From contig NZ_CP124620.1 of the NCBI RefSeq assembly GCF_030128875.1, positions 1,674,001 through 1,738,000 of the forward strand: 64,000 bases of DNA, given 5' to 3'. This DNA comes from Stenotrophomonas sp. BIO128-Bstrain (GTDB lineage Bacteria > Pseudomonadota > Gammaproteobacteria > Xanthomonadales > Xanthomonadaceae). The notes below the pieces were generated by a model. The model was given only the letters and a program-made list of their open reading frames with translations, was not told the DNA's origin and ran no database searches. A program made the position numbers and the translations under genes. Positions 39,952-48,545 of the stretch are shown in pieces. Position 1 is the stretch's first letter; every line of letters starts with the position of its first letter.

Positions 39952-40250
39952 CCCTGCAGCTGCTGGTCCAGCTCAAGCATGCGCGAAGCGATCGCGTCAG
40001 GATTGATCTTGTAGCTGCCGTTCTGCAGGGCTTCGCGCACCGCCTGCACCCGCCCGGCATCGATCGCCGGCGCCGAGGACAGTTCACGCTGCAGGGTCTG
40101 CAGGCTGGTCGCTTCGCCGGTCAGGCGCAGGCTGTCAGCGGCTTCCACCGGGCGGGCCGGGGCATCGGTGCTGACGCTCGGCTTGTTGCCCGGAGCGACG
40201 CTGCGCAGATGGGCGGTGGCCGGGAGGTTGCCGTCGATTTTCTGGCTCAT
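39948..40250 (-). CDS. flgM: Anti-sigma-28 factor FlgM
   Basis: A 100-aa protein with a disordered N-terminal half (NLPATAHLRSVAPGNKPSVST) and the FlgM helical C-terminal domain (AGRVQAVREALQNGSYKINPDAIASRMLELDQQL). It holds FliA inactive until the hook is complete and FlgM is exported. It has its own sigma-28 promoter at 40282-40308 and can also be read through from flgA. Confidence 0.93.
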   Translation of the reverse strand: MSQKIDGNLPATAHLRSVAPGNKPSVSTDAPARPVEAADSLRLTGEATSLQTLQRELSSAPAIDAGRVQAVREALQNGSYKINPDAIASRMLELDQQLQG

Positions 40251-40281
40251 GGAGTTGTCCTGGGAATGCGGTTCACAAGGG

Positions 40282-40308
40282 ATAACGGCCGGGCGGACGC
40301 CATCTTTA
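40282..40308 (-). promoter_or_regulatory. Sigma-28 promoter of flgM-flgN
   Basis: On the minus strand: TAAAGATG (40308-40301), an 11-bp spacer, then GCCGTTAT (40289-40282). The predicted leader before the flgM ATG at 40250 is about 25 nt. FliA-dependent flgM expression forms the known negative feedback loop. Confidence 0.82.
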
Positions 40309-40359
40309 GGGGAATATTGCAGGTTTCGCGGGGAAAGTGGCGCGTATTCACAATGGTGT

Positions 40360-41007
40360 TCAGCGCGTCACTAAAACGTCACCGCTGGCCGCGACGGTGC
40401 CCTGCACGATCTTGCGCGAGGACAGGTTCTCGACCGAGACCCGCTCGTTTTCGCCGGCATCGGCCATGGCGCGTCCGGCTACCCGGACCTCCACCCCGCC
40501 CCGCCGCGACACCAGCGCGACACTGTCGCCCCGCCGCACCAGCCGCTGCGCGACCAGATCATTGGCCGAGAGCAGGCTGCCCGCACTGAGGGTCCTGCGT
40601 GCCACGCGGCCGACCGCAGCGGCCGGATCGGCCAGCGCAGCACCGGCGATCCGTGCCGCATCACGCTGGCCAGTGGTGATATCGGCCGCCGAGAGGGTTT
40701 CTCCAGCGGCCACGCCACGGTTGAGGATCAGCACGGTCTGGTTGCGACGCACTTTCACGGGCACGAACAGGCGCCAGCCACCCGCATCGGGGCAGCTGAC
40801 CTCCACGGTGCTGCTGCCGGTCGGCTGGGCCGCCAGCGGCTGGCCGCAGGCCGGCAGGCGCAGTGCCGAGTCCAGCGTGGTGTCACCTTCACTGCCGGCC
40901 GGCAGGGTGCCCAGCGCCGCCTGGCGGATGCTGTCCACGGGTTGCCAGCCACCGGCGGCCCAGGCGGGCGCCACCAGCAGCAGCGCGGCAAGGACAAGAG
41001 AACGCAT
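40360..41007 (-). CDS. flgA: Flagellar basal body P-ring formation protein FlgA
   Basis: A 215-aa periplasmic chaperone for P-ring assembly. A signal peptide (MRSLVLAALLLVAPAWA) precedes an N-terminal domain with two Cys (LPACGQPL, EVSCPDAG). The C-terminal SAF-like beta domain reads GVAAGETLSAADI ... GDSVALVSRRGGVEVRVAGRAMADAGENERVSVENLSSRKIVQGTV. The ATG at 41007 has GGAG 7 nt upstream and gives the signal peptide; open reading continues upstream antisense to cheV but is not coding. A sigma-54 promoter lies at 41044-41058. Confidence 0.93.
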   Translation of the reverse strand: MRSLVLAALLLVAPAWAAGGWQPVDSIRQAALGTLPAGSEGDTTLDSALRLPACGQPLAAQPTGSSTVEVSCPDAGGWRLFVPVKVRRNQTVLILNRGVAAGETLSAADITTGQRDAARIAGAALADPAAAVGRVARRTLSAGSLLSANDLVAQRLVRRGDSVALVSRRGGVEVRVAGRAMADAGENERVSVENLSSRKIVQGTVAASGDVLVTR

Positions 41008-41043
41008 GGGCACTCCACGGGCAAGGAACATGGGCAGCACGAT

Positions 41044-41058
41044 GCAAGGGCCGTGCCG
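41044..41058 (-). promoter_or_regulatory. Sigma-54 promoter of flgA
   Basis: On the minus strand: CGGCACGGCCCTTGC, matching TGGCAC-N5-TTGC at all positions but the first, with the required GG-N10-GC spacing. Confidence 0.8.
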
Positions 41059-41078
41059 AACCCCTGCGCATGCCGCGC

Positions 41079-41105
41079 TCAAGTCATCGGCGGTGCCGCC
41101 GATAC
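41079..41105 (+). promoter_or_regulatory. Sigma-28 promoter of cheV
   Basis: TCAAGTCA at 41079-41086, an 11-bp spacer, and GCCGATAC at 41098-41105. Transcription should begin at about 41112, immediately at the cheV ATG (41113). Confidence 0.6.
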
Positions 41106-41112
41106 CAAGGCC

Positions 41113-42057
41113 ATGTCCCATGACCTGCTCAACCGCATCGACCAGCGTACGCGCCTGGCCGGCCACAATCGTCTGGCCCTGCTGCTGTTCCGGCTGGGTG
41201 GACGTCAGCTTTTTGGCGTGAATGTCTTCAAGGTGCAGGAAGTCCTGCGCCGCCCCGGCCTGTTCCAGGTGCCGGGGCTGCCCAGCCAGTTCGCCGGCGT
41301 GGCCGATGTGCGTGGCCGCTCGGTGCCGGTGCTGGACCTGGGCCTGGCGATCGGCCACCCCGAGCGTGAGCCCGATGCCGACAAGGCGCCCGGCTACCTG
41401 GTGGTGACCGAGTTCAACCGCTCCATCCAGGGCTTCCTGGTCAGCGGTGTGGAACGCATCGTCAACATCGCCGTGGAAGACATCCACCCGCCGCCCGAAC
41501 TGGGCGCCGAGTCGAGCTACCTGACCGCCGTGACCCGTTTCCAGGGCGAGCTGATCCAGGTGATCGACGTGGAAAGCGTGCTGGCCGACATCGCTGAGAT
41601 CCGCGGTGAGGCGGTGCTGGATCCCTCCATGGCCCTGCCGCCCGATGCCCCGCCGATGCAGGTGCTGGTGGTGGACGACTCGCGCGTGGCCCGCCAGCAG
41701 ATCCGCAGCGTGCTGGACCAGCTGGGGGTCGGGGCGACCCTGCTCTCGGACGGCAAGCAGGCCCTGGATCACCTCCTGCAGATCCATGCTTCGGGCGAGA
41801 ACCCGGCCGAGCGCTACGCCATGGTGATCTCCGATATCGAGATGCCGGCGATGGACGGCTACACCCTGACGACGGAAATCCGGCGTCACCCGGGCCTGGC
41901 CGGCATGTACGTGCTGCTGCACACCTCCCTGTCGGGCGTGTTCAACAACGCGATGGTGGAACGGGTCGGCGCGAACGCGTTCGTGGCCAAGTACTCCCCG
42001 CATGAGCTGGCGGACTTCCTGCTGGACCGCCTGCGCAAGGTGGCGATGGCGGCATGA
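41113..42057 (+). CDS. cheV: Chemotaxis coupling protein CheV
   Basis: A 314-aa protein made of a CheW-like domain (residues about 18-170: NRLALLLFRLGGRQLFGVNVFKVQEVL, GLPSQFAGVADVRGRSVPVLDL) and a receiver domain (residues about 185-308: VLVVDDSRVARQQI, phospho-Asp in VISDIEMPAMDG). CheV couples receptors to CheA and its phosphorylation tunes adaptation. It is divergent from flgA and precedes flgB, as in Pseudomonas and Vibrio. The ATG at 41113 has only an overlapping AAGG 2 nt upstream. Confidence 0.94.
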   Translation: MSHDLLNRIDQRTRLAGHNRLALLLFRLGGRQLFGVNVFKVQEVLRRPGLFQVPGLPSQFAGVADVRGRSVPVLDLGLAIGHPEREPDADKAPGYLVVTEFNRSIQGFLVSGVERIVNIAVEDIHPPPELGAESSYLTAVTRFQGELIQVIDVESVLADIAEIRGEAVLDPSMALPPDAPPMQVLVVDDSRVARQQIRSVLDQLGVGATLLSDGKQALDHLLQIHASGENPAERYAMVISDIEMPAMDGYTLTTEIRRHPGLAGMYVLLHTSLSGVFNNAMVERVGANAFVAKYSPHELADFLLDRLRKVAMAA

Positions 42058-42103
42058 CACGCCGCCCACCGCGGCCGGAATGACCCCCGGCCGCTAGGCG
42101 ACA

Positions 42104-42150
42104 TCCACGCCCGGCGTGGATCCACCCCGGCGTGAAAACGCCGCCGGGGA
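42104..42150 (+). terminator. Two adjacent hairpins after cheV
   Basis: ATCCACGCC-C-GGCGTGGAT at 42104-42122 is a perfect inverted repeat, and CCCCGGCGT-GAAA-ACGCCG(CC)GGGG at 42126-42150 is a second, bulged one. Neither has a T-run. They probably end the cheV message or insulate the flgB promoter just downstream. Confidence 0.5.
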
Positions 42151-42168
42151 GCGGCCCGCCGCCCCCTC

Positions 42169-42183
42169 TGGCACGCCGCTTGC
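42169..42183 (+). promoter_or_regulatory. Sigma-54 promoter of the flgBCDEF operon
   Basis: TGGCACGCCGCTTGC, a perfect match to TGGCAC-N5-TTGC, 33 bp before the flgB ATG. Confidence 0.9.
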
Positions 42184-42216
42184 ACTGCCCCAGGCATCGT
42201 CCCGTGGGAGTGCGTC

Positions 42217-42612
42217 ATGCCCAATCTGATTTCGAACTATCTGGGTGTCCACGCCCAGGCCATGCCGTTGCGCGAGCAGCGGATGAAGCTGATCGCCAGC
42301 AACCTGAGCAACGCCGACACCCCCGGGTACAAGGCCCAGGACCTGGACTTCGATGCCGCCCTGCGCAATGCCCAGGGGCTGGATGCCAATGGTCGGATGA
42401 AGACCACCAACGAACAGCATTATGAGATCGGCAACGGATTGAACCCGTTCCAGATCGCCAAGGAAGGCGTGCAGCCGAGCATCGACGGCAACACCGTCGA
42501 CCCGGATGCAGAGCGTGCCGCCTACGGCCGCGCCGCGCTGGAGTACCGCGCCTCGCTGAGCTTCGTCGAATCCAAGGTGCGCTCCATGCTCACCGCGATC
42601 ACGGGGCAGTAA
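42217..42612 (+). CDS. flgB: Flagellar basal-body rod protein FlgB
   Basis: A 131-aa proximal rod subunit. It contains the flagellar rod signature (MKLIASNLSNADTPGYKAQDLDF, residues about 23-45) and the C-terminal helix (RAALEYRASLSFVESKVRSMLTAITG) that packs the rod. First gene of the flg operon, 3 bp before flgC. Confidence 0.96.
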   Translation: MPNLISNYLGVHAQAMPLREQRMKLIASNLSNADTPGYKAQDLDFDAALRNAQGLDANGRMKTTNEQHYEIGNGLNPFQIAKEGVQPSIDGNTVDPDAERAAYGRAALEYRASLSFVESKVRSMLTAITGQ

Positions 42613-42615
42613 GCC

Positions 42616-43023
42616 ATGAGCAATCTGCCCATCTTCGACATCGCCGGGTCCGCGCTGCAGGCGCAGTCCGTGCGCATGAGCACCATCGCCTCCAACCTCT
42701 CCAATGCCGACACCGTCGCCGGCTCGGCCGATGCGGTCTACAAGCCGCTGGAGCCGATCTTCCAGTCGGTGACCAGCCGCAACGATCCGAACATCACCAC
42801 GGTGCAGGTCAAGGAGATCAGCCAGAGCAACGCCGCGCCGATCCAGCGCTACGAGCCGGGCCACCCGCTGGCCGATGCCGATGGCTACATCTACCAGCCG
42901 GACGTGGACCCGGTCGCGCAGATGGTCAACCTGATCTCCACCTCGCGCAATTACCAGGCGGGCGTGGAAATGCTGACCACCGCCAAGGAACTGGCGCTGG
43001 CCACGCTGACCATGGGTCGCTGA
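42616..43023 (+). CDS. flgC: Flagellar basal-body rod protein FlgC
   Basis: A 135-aa rod subunit with the N-terminal motif IAGSALQAQSVRMSTIASNLSNADTVAGSA and the C-terminal VDPVAQMVNLISTSRNYQAGVEMLTTAKELALATL, both typical of FlgC. Near-contiguous with flgB and flgD. Confidence 0.96.
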   Translation: MSNLPIFDIAGSALQAQSVRMSTIASNLSNADTVAGSADAVYKPLEPIFQSVTSRNDPNITTVQVKEISQSNAAPIQRYEPGHPLADADGYIYQPDVDPVAQMVNLISTSRNYQAGVEMLTTAKELALATLTMGR

Positions 43024-43049
43024 CCCTCTTACCGCAGGAATCCCCTCCC

Positions 43050-43736
43050 ATGAGCAGCACCACCGGCGTCGGCCAGAACAGCAGCGACATCTACACCGCA
43101 CTGGGCCTGAACGCGCCCAACAGCGATACCAGCAAGAAGAAGAGCACCCTGGACCAGGCCGATTTCATGCGCCTGATGACCGAGCAGCTGCGGCACCAGG
43201 ATCCGCTCAAGCCGATGGACAACACCCAGATGGTCGCGCAGATGGCGCAGCTGTCGCAGGTCCAAGGCATCACCGACCTCAACAACACGGTCAAGGGCTT
43301 CCAGGATTCGATGTCCAGCGACCAGATCCTGCGCGGCGCGGCCCTGGTCGGCCACGAAGTGCTGGTGCCGTCGGAAAAGCTGGCCCTGGAGAAGGATGGC
43401 GATGTGACCGGCATGGTCGCCGCGCCCGGTGCGGGCTTCGTGACGGTGGACATCACCGACGCCAACGGCGTCAAGGTCAACCAGATCAGCGTGGAAGCCA
43501 AGGCCTCCGGCGAAGTCACCTTCGATTGGGACGGCAAGGATGCCAACGGCAACCGCATGGCCGAAGGCACCTACACCATCGCCGCCTCGCACACCGATAC
43601 CGCCGGCACCAAGACCAAGCTCAACACCTACGTGCAGGCCCCGGTGGAGAGCGTCACGGTCGGCACGGACGGCCTGTACCTCAACCTCAAGGGTCTGGGC
43701 ACGGCCCCGATCGACTACGTGCTCCGCATCAGCTGA
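43050..43736 (+). CDS. flgD: Flagellar hook assembly (capping) protein FlgD
   Basis: A 228-aa scaffold that caps the growing hook. The conserved N-terminal block LDQADFMRLMTEQLRHQDPLKPMDNTQMVAQMAQLSQVQGI (residues about 34-74) is present. The C-terminal half has the FlgD Ig-like and tudor-like region (EVTFDWDGKDANGNRMAEGTYTIAA). Confidence 0.96.
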   Translation: MSSTTGVGQNSSDIYTALGLNAPNSDTSKKKSTLDQADFMRLMTEQLRHQDPLKPMDNTQMVAQMAQLSQVQGITDLNNTVKGFQDSMSSDQILRGAALVGHEVLVPSEKLALEKDGDVTGMVAAPGAGFVTVDITDANGVKVNQISVEAKASGEVTFDWDGKDANGNRMAEGTYTIAASHTDTAGTKTKLNTYVQAPVESVTVGTDGLYLNLKGLGTAPIDYVLRIS

Positions 43737-43767
43737 GCCGCCTCACCCGCATCCACAGGAGCATCCC

Positions 43768-44991
43768 ATGGGCTTCAACGTCTCGTTGTCCGGCATCAAC
43801 GCAGCCAATGCCGATCTGAACGTCACCGCGAACAACATCGCCAACGTCAACACCACCGGCTTCAAACAGTCGCGCGCGGAGTTCGCCGATCTGTTCTCGG
43901 CCACCAGTTATGGCCTGTCAAAGAACGCGGTCGGTTCCGGCGTGCGGGTGACCAACGTGGCCCAGCAGTTCTCGCAGGGCAACAACGAACAGACCGGGCG
44001 CAGCCTGGACATGGCCATTTCCGGCGAAGGTTTCTTCACCCTGACCATGAACGGTGAGCGCGTGTACTCGCGCGCCGGCAATTTCCAGACCGACCAGGCC
44101 GGTTACGTGACCAACCCGCAGGGTGCGCGCCTGCAGGTGTTCGCCCCGAATGCGGACGGCACCAACTTCGATGCCGGCCGCCTGACCGACCTGCAGCTGA
44201 TGACCACCGACAGCCCGCCGCGGCAGACCGGCAAGGTCGATGTGAGCTTCACCCTCCCGGCCAACGCCAAGCAGCCGACGGTCGCCGCCTTCGACCCGAC
44301 CGACTCCAACAGCTACAACCACTCCACCGGCGGCATCACCGTGTACGACTCGCTGGGCGTGAGCCACACCCAGACCTCCTACTTCGTGAAGACCGAAAAC
44401 CCGAACGAGTGGCAGGTTTACAACTACGTGGACGGCAAGGCCGCTGGGACCCCGGCCACGCTGCAGTTCTCCGACAGCGGTGCGTTGACCAGCCCGGCCG
44501 ACGGCCAGATCGTCATGGATCCGTTCATCCCGACCACCGGCGCCGGCGTGCTGTCGATGTCGCTGAACCTGAGCGGCTCGACCCAGTACGGCGAGAAGTT
44601 CGCGCTGCGCAACACCCAGCAGGACGGCTATGCGGCAGGCAAGCTCAACGAGATCACCGTCTCCGAAGAGGGTATCGTCTACGCCCGCTACTCCAATGGC
44701 GATGACAAGGCGCTGGGCCAGGTCGCCCTGACCACCTTCAACAACGCACAGGGCCTGGAAGCCAAGGGCAACAACCTGTGGACGGAAAGCTTCGCCTCGG
44801 GCACGCCGCGTACCGGTGCGCCGGACAGCTCCAACCTGGGCAAGATCCAGGCCGGTTCGCTGGAAGCCTCCACGGTCGACCTGACCGAGCAGCTGGTCAA
44901 CATGATCACCGCCCAGCGCAACTTCCAGGCCAACTCGCAGATGGTCTCCACGCAGGACCAGATCACCCAGACCATCATCAACCTGCGTTGA
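43768..44991 (+). CDS. flgE: Flagellar hook protein FlgE
   Basis: A 407-aa hook subunit, a usual length. The N-terminal rod-type motif is NLNVTANNIANVNTTGFKQSRAEF-like (residues about 14-36), followed by domains D1 and D2 (GNFQTDQAGYVTNPQGARLQVF) and the C-terminal LTEQLVNMITAQRNFQANSQMVSTQDQITQTIINLR. The ATG at 43768 has AGGAG upstream. Confidence 0.96.
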   Translation: MGFNVSLSGINAANADLNVTANNIANVNTTGFKQSRAEFADLFSATSYGLSKNAVGSGVRVTNVAQQFSQGNNEQTGRSLDMAISGEGFFTLTMNGERVYSRAGNFQTDQAGYVTNPQGARLQVFAPNADGTNFDAGRLTDLQLMTTDSPPRQTGKVDVSFTLPANAKQPTVAAFDPTDSNSYNHSTGGITVYDSLGVSHTQTSYFVKTENPNEWQVYNYVDGKAAGTPATLQFSDSGALTSPADGQIVMDPFIPTTGAGVLSMSLNLSGSTQYGEKFALRNTQQDGYAAGKLNEITVSEEGIVYARYSNGDDKALGQVALTTFNNAQGLEAKGNNLWTESFASGTPRTGAPDSSNLGKIQAGSLEASTVDLTEQLVNMITAQRNFQANSQMVSTQDQITQTIINLR

Positions 44992-45023
44992 TGAGCCACT
45001 GACCGCAACACGGGATTACACCG

Positions 45024-45779
45024 ATGGACAAGGCACTCTACGTCGCGATGACCGGTGCACGCGCCTCCCTGCAGGCGCAGGGCACGCTGTCGCACAACCT
45101 GGCCAACACCGATACCCCCGGCTTCAAGGAGGCGCTCGCCAACACCGAGGCCTTCCCGATCAAGGGGACCGGCTATGCCTCGCGCGTGGATGCCCTGCAC
45201 GTGGATGCCGGCTTCAACCGGCGCATGGGCGCCCAGCAGATCACCGGCAACCCGCTGGATCTGTCCCTGCAGGCCGGCAACTGGCTGGCCGTGCAGGCAC
45301 CGGGCGCCAATGGCGGCGAGGCGTATACCCGCGGCGCCGCGCTGTCGATCACGCCCAATGGCCAGCTGGTGACCGCCGGCGGCCATCCGGTGCTGGATGA
45401 GAACGGCAACCCGATCGCGATCCCGCCGCACCAGGCGATGGACATCGGCAACGACGGCACGATCTCGATCATCCCGCTGGGCGAAGGCCCGCAGACGATG
45501 GCCAACATCGGCCGCATCCGCGTGGTGCAGGCCGACGACGCACGGCTGGAACGCGGCCTGGATGGGCTGATGCGCAACAACGACCCGCAGCAGCCCTTCG
45601 TGCAGGCCCAGGGCAAGTCGCTGGAAAGCGGCCAGCTGGAAGGCAGCAACGTCGATGCGGCCGGTGCGCTGGTGCAGATGATCCAGCTGCAGCGCCAGTA
45701 CGAAATGCAGGTGAAGGTCATCAAGCACGGCGATGACAACGCACGCAGCGCCAACAGCCTGCTGCGCCTGGGCGGTTGA
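45024..45779 (+). CDS. flgF: Flagellar basal-body rod protein FlgF
   Basis: A 251-aa proximal rod protein: MDKALYVAMTGARASLQAQGTLSHNLANTDTPGFKEALA at the N-terminus and LVQMIQLQRQYEMQVKVIKHGDDNARSANSLLRL at the C-terminus. Last gene of the first flg transcription unit, since a new sigma-54 promoter precedes flgG. Confidence 0.95.
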   Translation: MDKALYVAMTGARASLQAQGTLSHNLANTDTPGFKEALANTEAFPIKGTGYASRVDALHVDAGFNRRMGAQQITGNPLDLSLQAGNWLAVQAPGANGGEAYTRGAALSITPNGQLVTAGGHPVLDENGNPIAIPPHQAMDIGNDGTISIIPLGEGPQTMANIGRIRVVQADDARLERGLDGLMRNNDPQQPFVQAQGKSLESGQLEGSNVDAAGALVQMIQLQRQYEMQVKVIKHGDDNARSANSLLRLGG

Positions 45780-45811
45780 CCGCGCGCCGTGACGTAATCC
45801 CGGCGCCGTTC

Positions 45812-45826
45812 TGGCACGCGCCATGC
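45812..45826 (+). promoter_or_regulatory. Sigma-54 promoter of flgGHIJKL
   Basis: TGGCACGCGCCATGC keeps the invariant GG-N10-GC spacing and all but one base of the consensus. It lies in the 105-bp gap between flgF and flgG, about 59 bp before the flgG ATG. Confidence 0.85.
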
Positions 45827-45884
45827 ATTGCCCTTCGCAAGGGCCGCACCACGCGGCCACCCGCTACAACACAGGAATGACGCC

Positions 45885-46670
45885 ATGAACCAGGCATTGT
45901 GGATCGCCAAGACCGGACTGGATGCGCAGCAGACGCGCATGTCGGTGGTTTCCAACAACCTCGCCAACACCAACACCACCGGTTTCAAGCAGGACCGTGC
46001 CAGTTTCGAAGACCTGCTGTACCAGCAGGTCCGTCAGCCGGGCGGTGCGTCCTCGGCGCAGACGCAGCTGCCCACCGGCCTGCAGATCGGCACCGGCGTG
46101 CGCGTGGTGGCCACCGCCAAGAACTTCGAGCAGGGCAGCCAGCAGCAGACCGGCCGCGCACTGGATGTGATGGTCAACGGCCGCGGGTTCTTTGAAGTGC
46201 AGATGCCGGACGGTTCCTCGGCCTATACCCGCGACGGCTCGTTCCAGCGCAACCAGGATGGCGAGCTGGTCACCAACAGCGGCTACCCGGTGCAGCCGGG
46301 CATCCAGATTCCCGAAGGCGCGCAGTCGCTGACCATCGGCACCGACGGCACGATCAGCGTGAAGATGGCCGACGACGCCGCCTCGGTGGAAATCGGCGCA
46401 CTGACCCTGACCGACTTCGTCAACCCGGCCGGCCTGCAGGCCCGCGGTGAAAACCTGTTCCTGGAAACCACCGCCTCCGGCCCGGCGCAGAACGGCAATC
46501 CCGGCCTCAACGGCCTGGGCACCGTGGTGCAGGGTGCGCTGGAAGGCAGCAACGTCAACGTGGTGGAAGAGCTGGTTTCGATGATCGAAACCCAGCGCGC
46601 CTACGAAATGAACGCCAAGGCGATCTCCACCACCGACGCGATGCTCGGCTACCTCAACCAGAACGTCTGA
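45885..46670 (+). CDS. flgG: Flagellar distal rod protein FlgG
   Basis: A 261-aa distal rod subunit, the canonical length. It begins [46 protein letters not shown] and ends [37 protein letters not shown], both diagnostic of FlgG. Confidence 0.97.
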   Translation: MNQALWIAKTGLDAQQTRMSVVSNNLANTNTTGFKQDRASFEDLLYQQVRQPGGASSAQTQLPTGLQIGTGVRVVATAKNFEQGSQQQTGRALDVMVNGRGFFEVQMPDGSSAYTRDGSFQRNQDGELVTNSGYPVQPGIQIPEGAQSLTIGTDGTISVKMADDAASVEIGALTLTDFVNPAGLQARGENLFLETTASGPAQNGNPGLNGLGTVVQGALEGSNVNVVEELVSMIETQRAYEMNAKAISTTDAMLGYLNQNV

Positions 46671-46692
46671 TCGGTCGACCCGGGAACCTGCC

Positions 46693-47385
46693 ATGTCGCG
46701 TCTTGCCCCTACCCTCCGCCTGCTCGCCGCCGCCGCCCTCATCGCCACCCTCGGGGGCTGCGTGATCGCCGGCGATGTCCGCCCCTACCCGGCCATGGCG
46801 CCGGTGGAACCGATCATGCCGCCCTCGGCCCAGGCCACGGCCGGTGCGATCTACGCCGCCGGCCCCGGCCTGCAGCTGTATTCGGACCGCCGCGCCCGCG
46901 ATGTCGGTGATCTGCTCACGATCACGCTGACCGAGAACACGACCGCGCAGACCACCGCCAATACCTCCACCTCGAAAGAGTCGGAGCTGAGCATCGGCAC
47001 GCCGACGATCTTCGGTGCCCCGGTGACGCTGGGCGGCAAGGACATCCTCAGCGCCAGTGCCGCCGGCTCGCGCGACTTCACCGGCAAGGGCACCAGCGCG
47101 CAGAGCAACCGCCTGCAGGGCAGCGTGACCGTCACGGTGATCCAGCGCCTGCCCAACGGCAACCTGGTCGTGCAGGGCGCCAAGAACCTGCGCCTGAACC
47201 GGGGCGATGAGCTGGTGCAGGTGCAGGGCATCGTGCGCGCGGCGGACATCTTCCCGGACAACACCATTCCCTCCAGCCGCGTTGCCGATGCCCGCATCGT
47301 CTACGGCGGCCGCGGCGCGATCGCCCAATCCAACGCGATGGGCTGGCTGAGCCGCTTCTTCAACTCGGCGCTGGCGCCGTACTGA
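46693..47385 (+). CDS. flgH: Flagellar L-ring lipoprotein FlgH
   Basis: A 230-aa outer-membrane lipoprotein. The lipobox is LGGC at residues about 21-24. The mature protein shows the FlgH pattern: [33 protein letters not shown] and [35 protein letters not shown]. It forms the L ring around the distal rod. Confidence 0.96.
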   Translation: MSRLAPTLRLLAAAALIATLGGCVIAGDVRPYPAMAPVEPIMPPSAQATAGAIYAAGPGLQLYSDRRARDVGDLLTITLTENTTAQTTANTSTSKESELSIGTPTIFGAPVTLGGKDILSASAAGSRDFTGKGTSAQSNRLQGSVTVTVIQRLPNGNLVVQGAKNLRLNRGDELVQVQGIVRAADIFPDNTIPSSRVADARIVYGGRGAIAQSNAMGWLSRFFNSALAPY

Positions 47386-47392
47386 GCCTGAC

Positions 47393-48544
47393 ATGACCTT
47401 CTTCCCCTCCCCGTTCCGGCAGCGACGCGCGGCGTCGTTCCACACCATGCGTGCCGTGCTGGCACTGCTGGCCGTGTTCGCGCTGGTCGCGCCCGCCTCC
47501 GCCGAACGCATCAAGGACCTGGCCCAGGTCGGCGGCGTGCGTGGCAACGCGCTGGTCGGCTACGGTCTGGTGGTCGGCCTGGATGGCAGCGGCGACCGCA
47601 CCAGCCAGGCGCCCTTCACGGTGCAGAGCCTGAAGAACCTGCTGGGCGAGCTGGGCGTCAACGTGCCGGCCAACGTCAATCCGCAGTTGAAGAACGTGGC
47701 GGCCGTGGCCATCCATGCCGAGCTGCCGCCGTTCGCCAAGCCCGGCCAGCCGATCGACATCACCGTTTCCTCGGTGGGCAACGCGGTCTCGCTGCGCGGT
47801 GGCTCGCTGTTGATGGCGCCGCTGCGCGGTGCCGATGGGCAGGTCTACGCCATCGCCCAGGGCAACCTGATCGTGGGCGGCTTCGGTGCGCAGGGCAAGG
47901 ATGGCTCGCGCGTGTCGGTCAACGTGCCCAGCGTCGGGCGTATTCCCAACGGCGCTACCGTCGAGCGTGCGCTGCCGGATGTGTTCAGCGGCGGTGGCGA
48001 CATCACCCTGAACCTGCACAAGAACGACTTCACCACGGTCTCGCGGATGGTGGCGGCACTCAACAATGCCTTCGGTGAAGGCGCCGCGCGTGCGATCGAT
48101 GGCGTCACCGTGGCGGTCAACGCGCCGTCCGACCCAGGCGCACGCATCGGCCTGCTGGCGCGCATCGAGAACCTGGAACTGACCCCCGGCAGTGCGCCGG
48201 CCAAGGTGGTGGTCAATTCGCGTACCGGCACGGTGGTGATCGGCGCGCAGGTGCGCGTGGGCGCCGCGGCGATCTCCCATGGCTCGCTGACCGTGACCAT
48301 CAACGAGAACGCCAACGTCAGCCAGCCGGGCGCGTTCAGTGGCGGCCAGACCGTGGTGACGCCGCAGTCCACCATCACCGCCACCAACGATGGCAGCCGC
48401 ATGTTCAAGTTCAACGGCGGCACCACCCTGGATGAAATCGTGCACGCGGTGAATGCCGTGGGCGCGGCCCCGGGCGATCTGATCGCCATCCTGGAAGCCC
48501 TCAAGCAGGCCGGCGCGCTCAGTGCCGAACTCGAGGTGATCTGA
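47393..48544 (+). CDS. flgI: Flagellar P-ring protein FlgI
   Basis: A 383-aa periplasmic ring subunit. After the signal peptide ([17 protein letters not shown]) the mature protein begins [31 protein letters not shown], the FlgI hallmark. The C-terminal ends [38 protein letters not shown]. An ATG at 47447 would give a shorter and equally functional leader. FlgA assists its assembly. Confidence 0.96.
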   Translation: MTFFPSPFRQRRAASFHTMRAVLALLAVFALVAPASAERIKDLAQVGGVRGNALVGYGLVVGLDGSGDRTSQAPFTVQSLKNLLGELGVNVPANVNPQLKNVAAVAIHAELPPFAKPGQPIDITVSSVGNAVSLRGGSLLMAPLRGADGQVYAIAQGNLIVGGFGAQGKDGSRVSVNVPSVGRIPNGATVERALPDVFSGGGDITLNLHKNDFTTVSRMVAALNNAFGEGAARAIDGVTVAVNAPSDPGARIGLLARIENLELTPGSAPAKVVVNSRTGTVVIGAQVRVGAAAISHGSLTVTINENANVSQPGAFSGGQTVVTPQSTITATNDGSRMFKFNGGTTLDEIVHAVNAVGAAPGDLIAILEALKQAGALSAELEVI

Positions 48545-48545
48545 C

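Noticed and set aside
41008..42069. Extension of the flgA reading frame upstream over cheV
   Set aside because: It is antisense to the well-supported cheV gene. The signal peptide, the ribosome-binding site and the sigma-54 promoter all place the flgA start at 41007.
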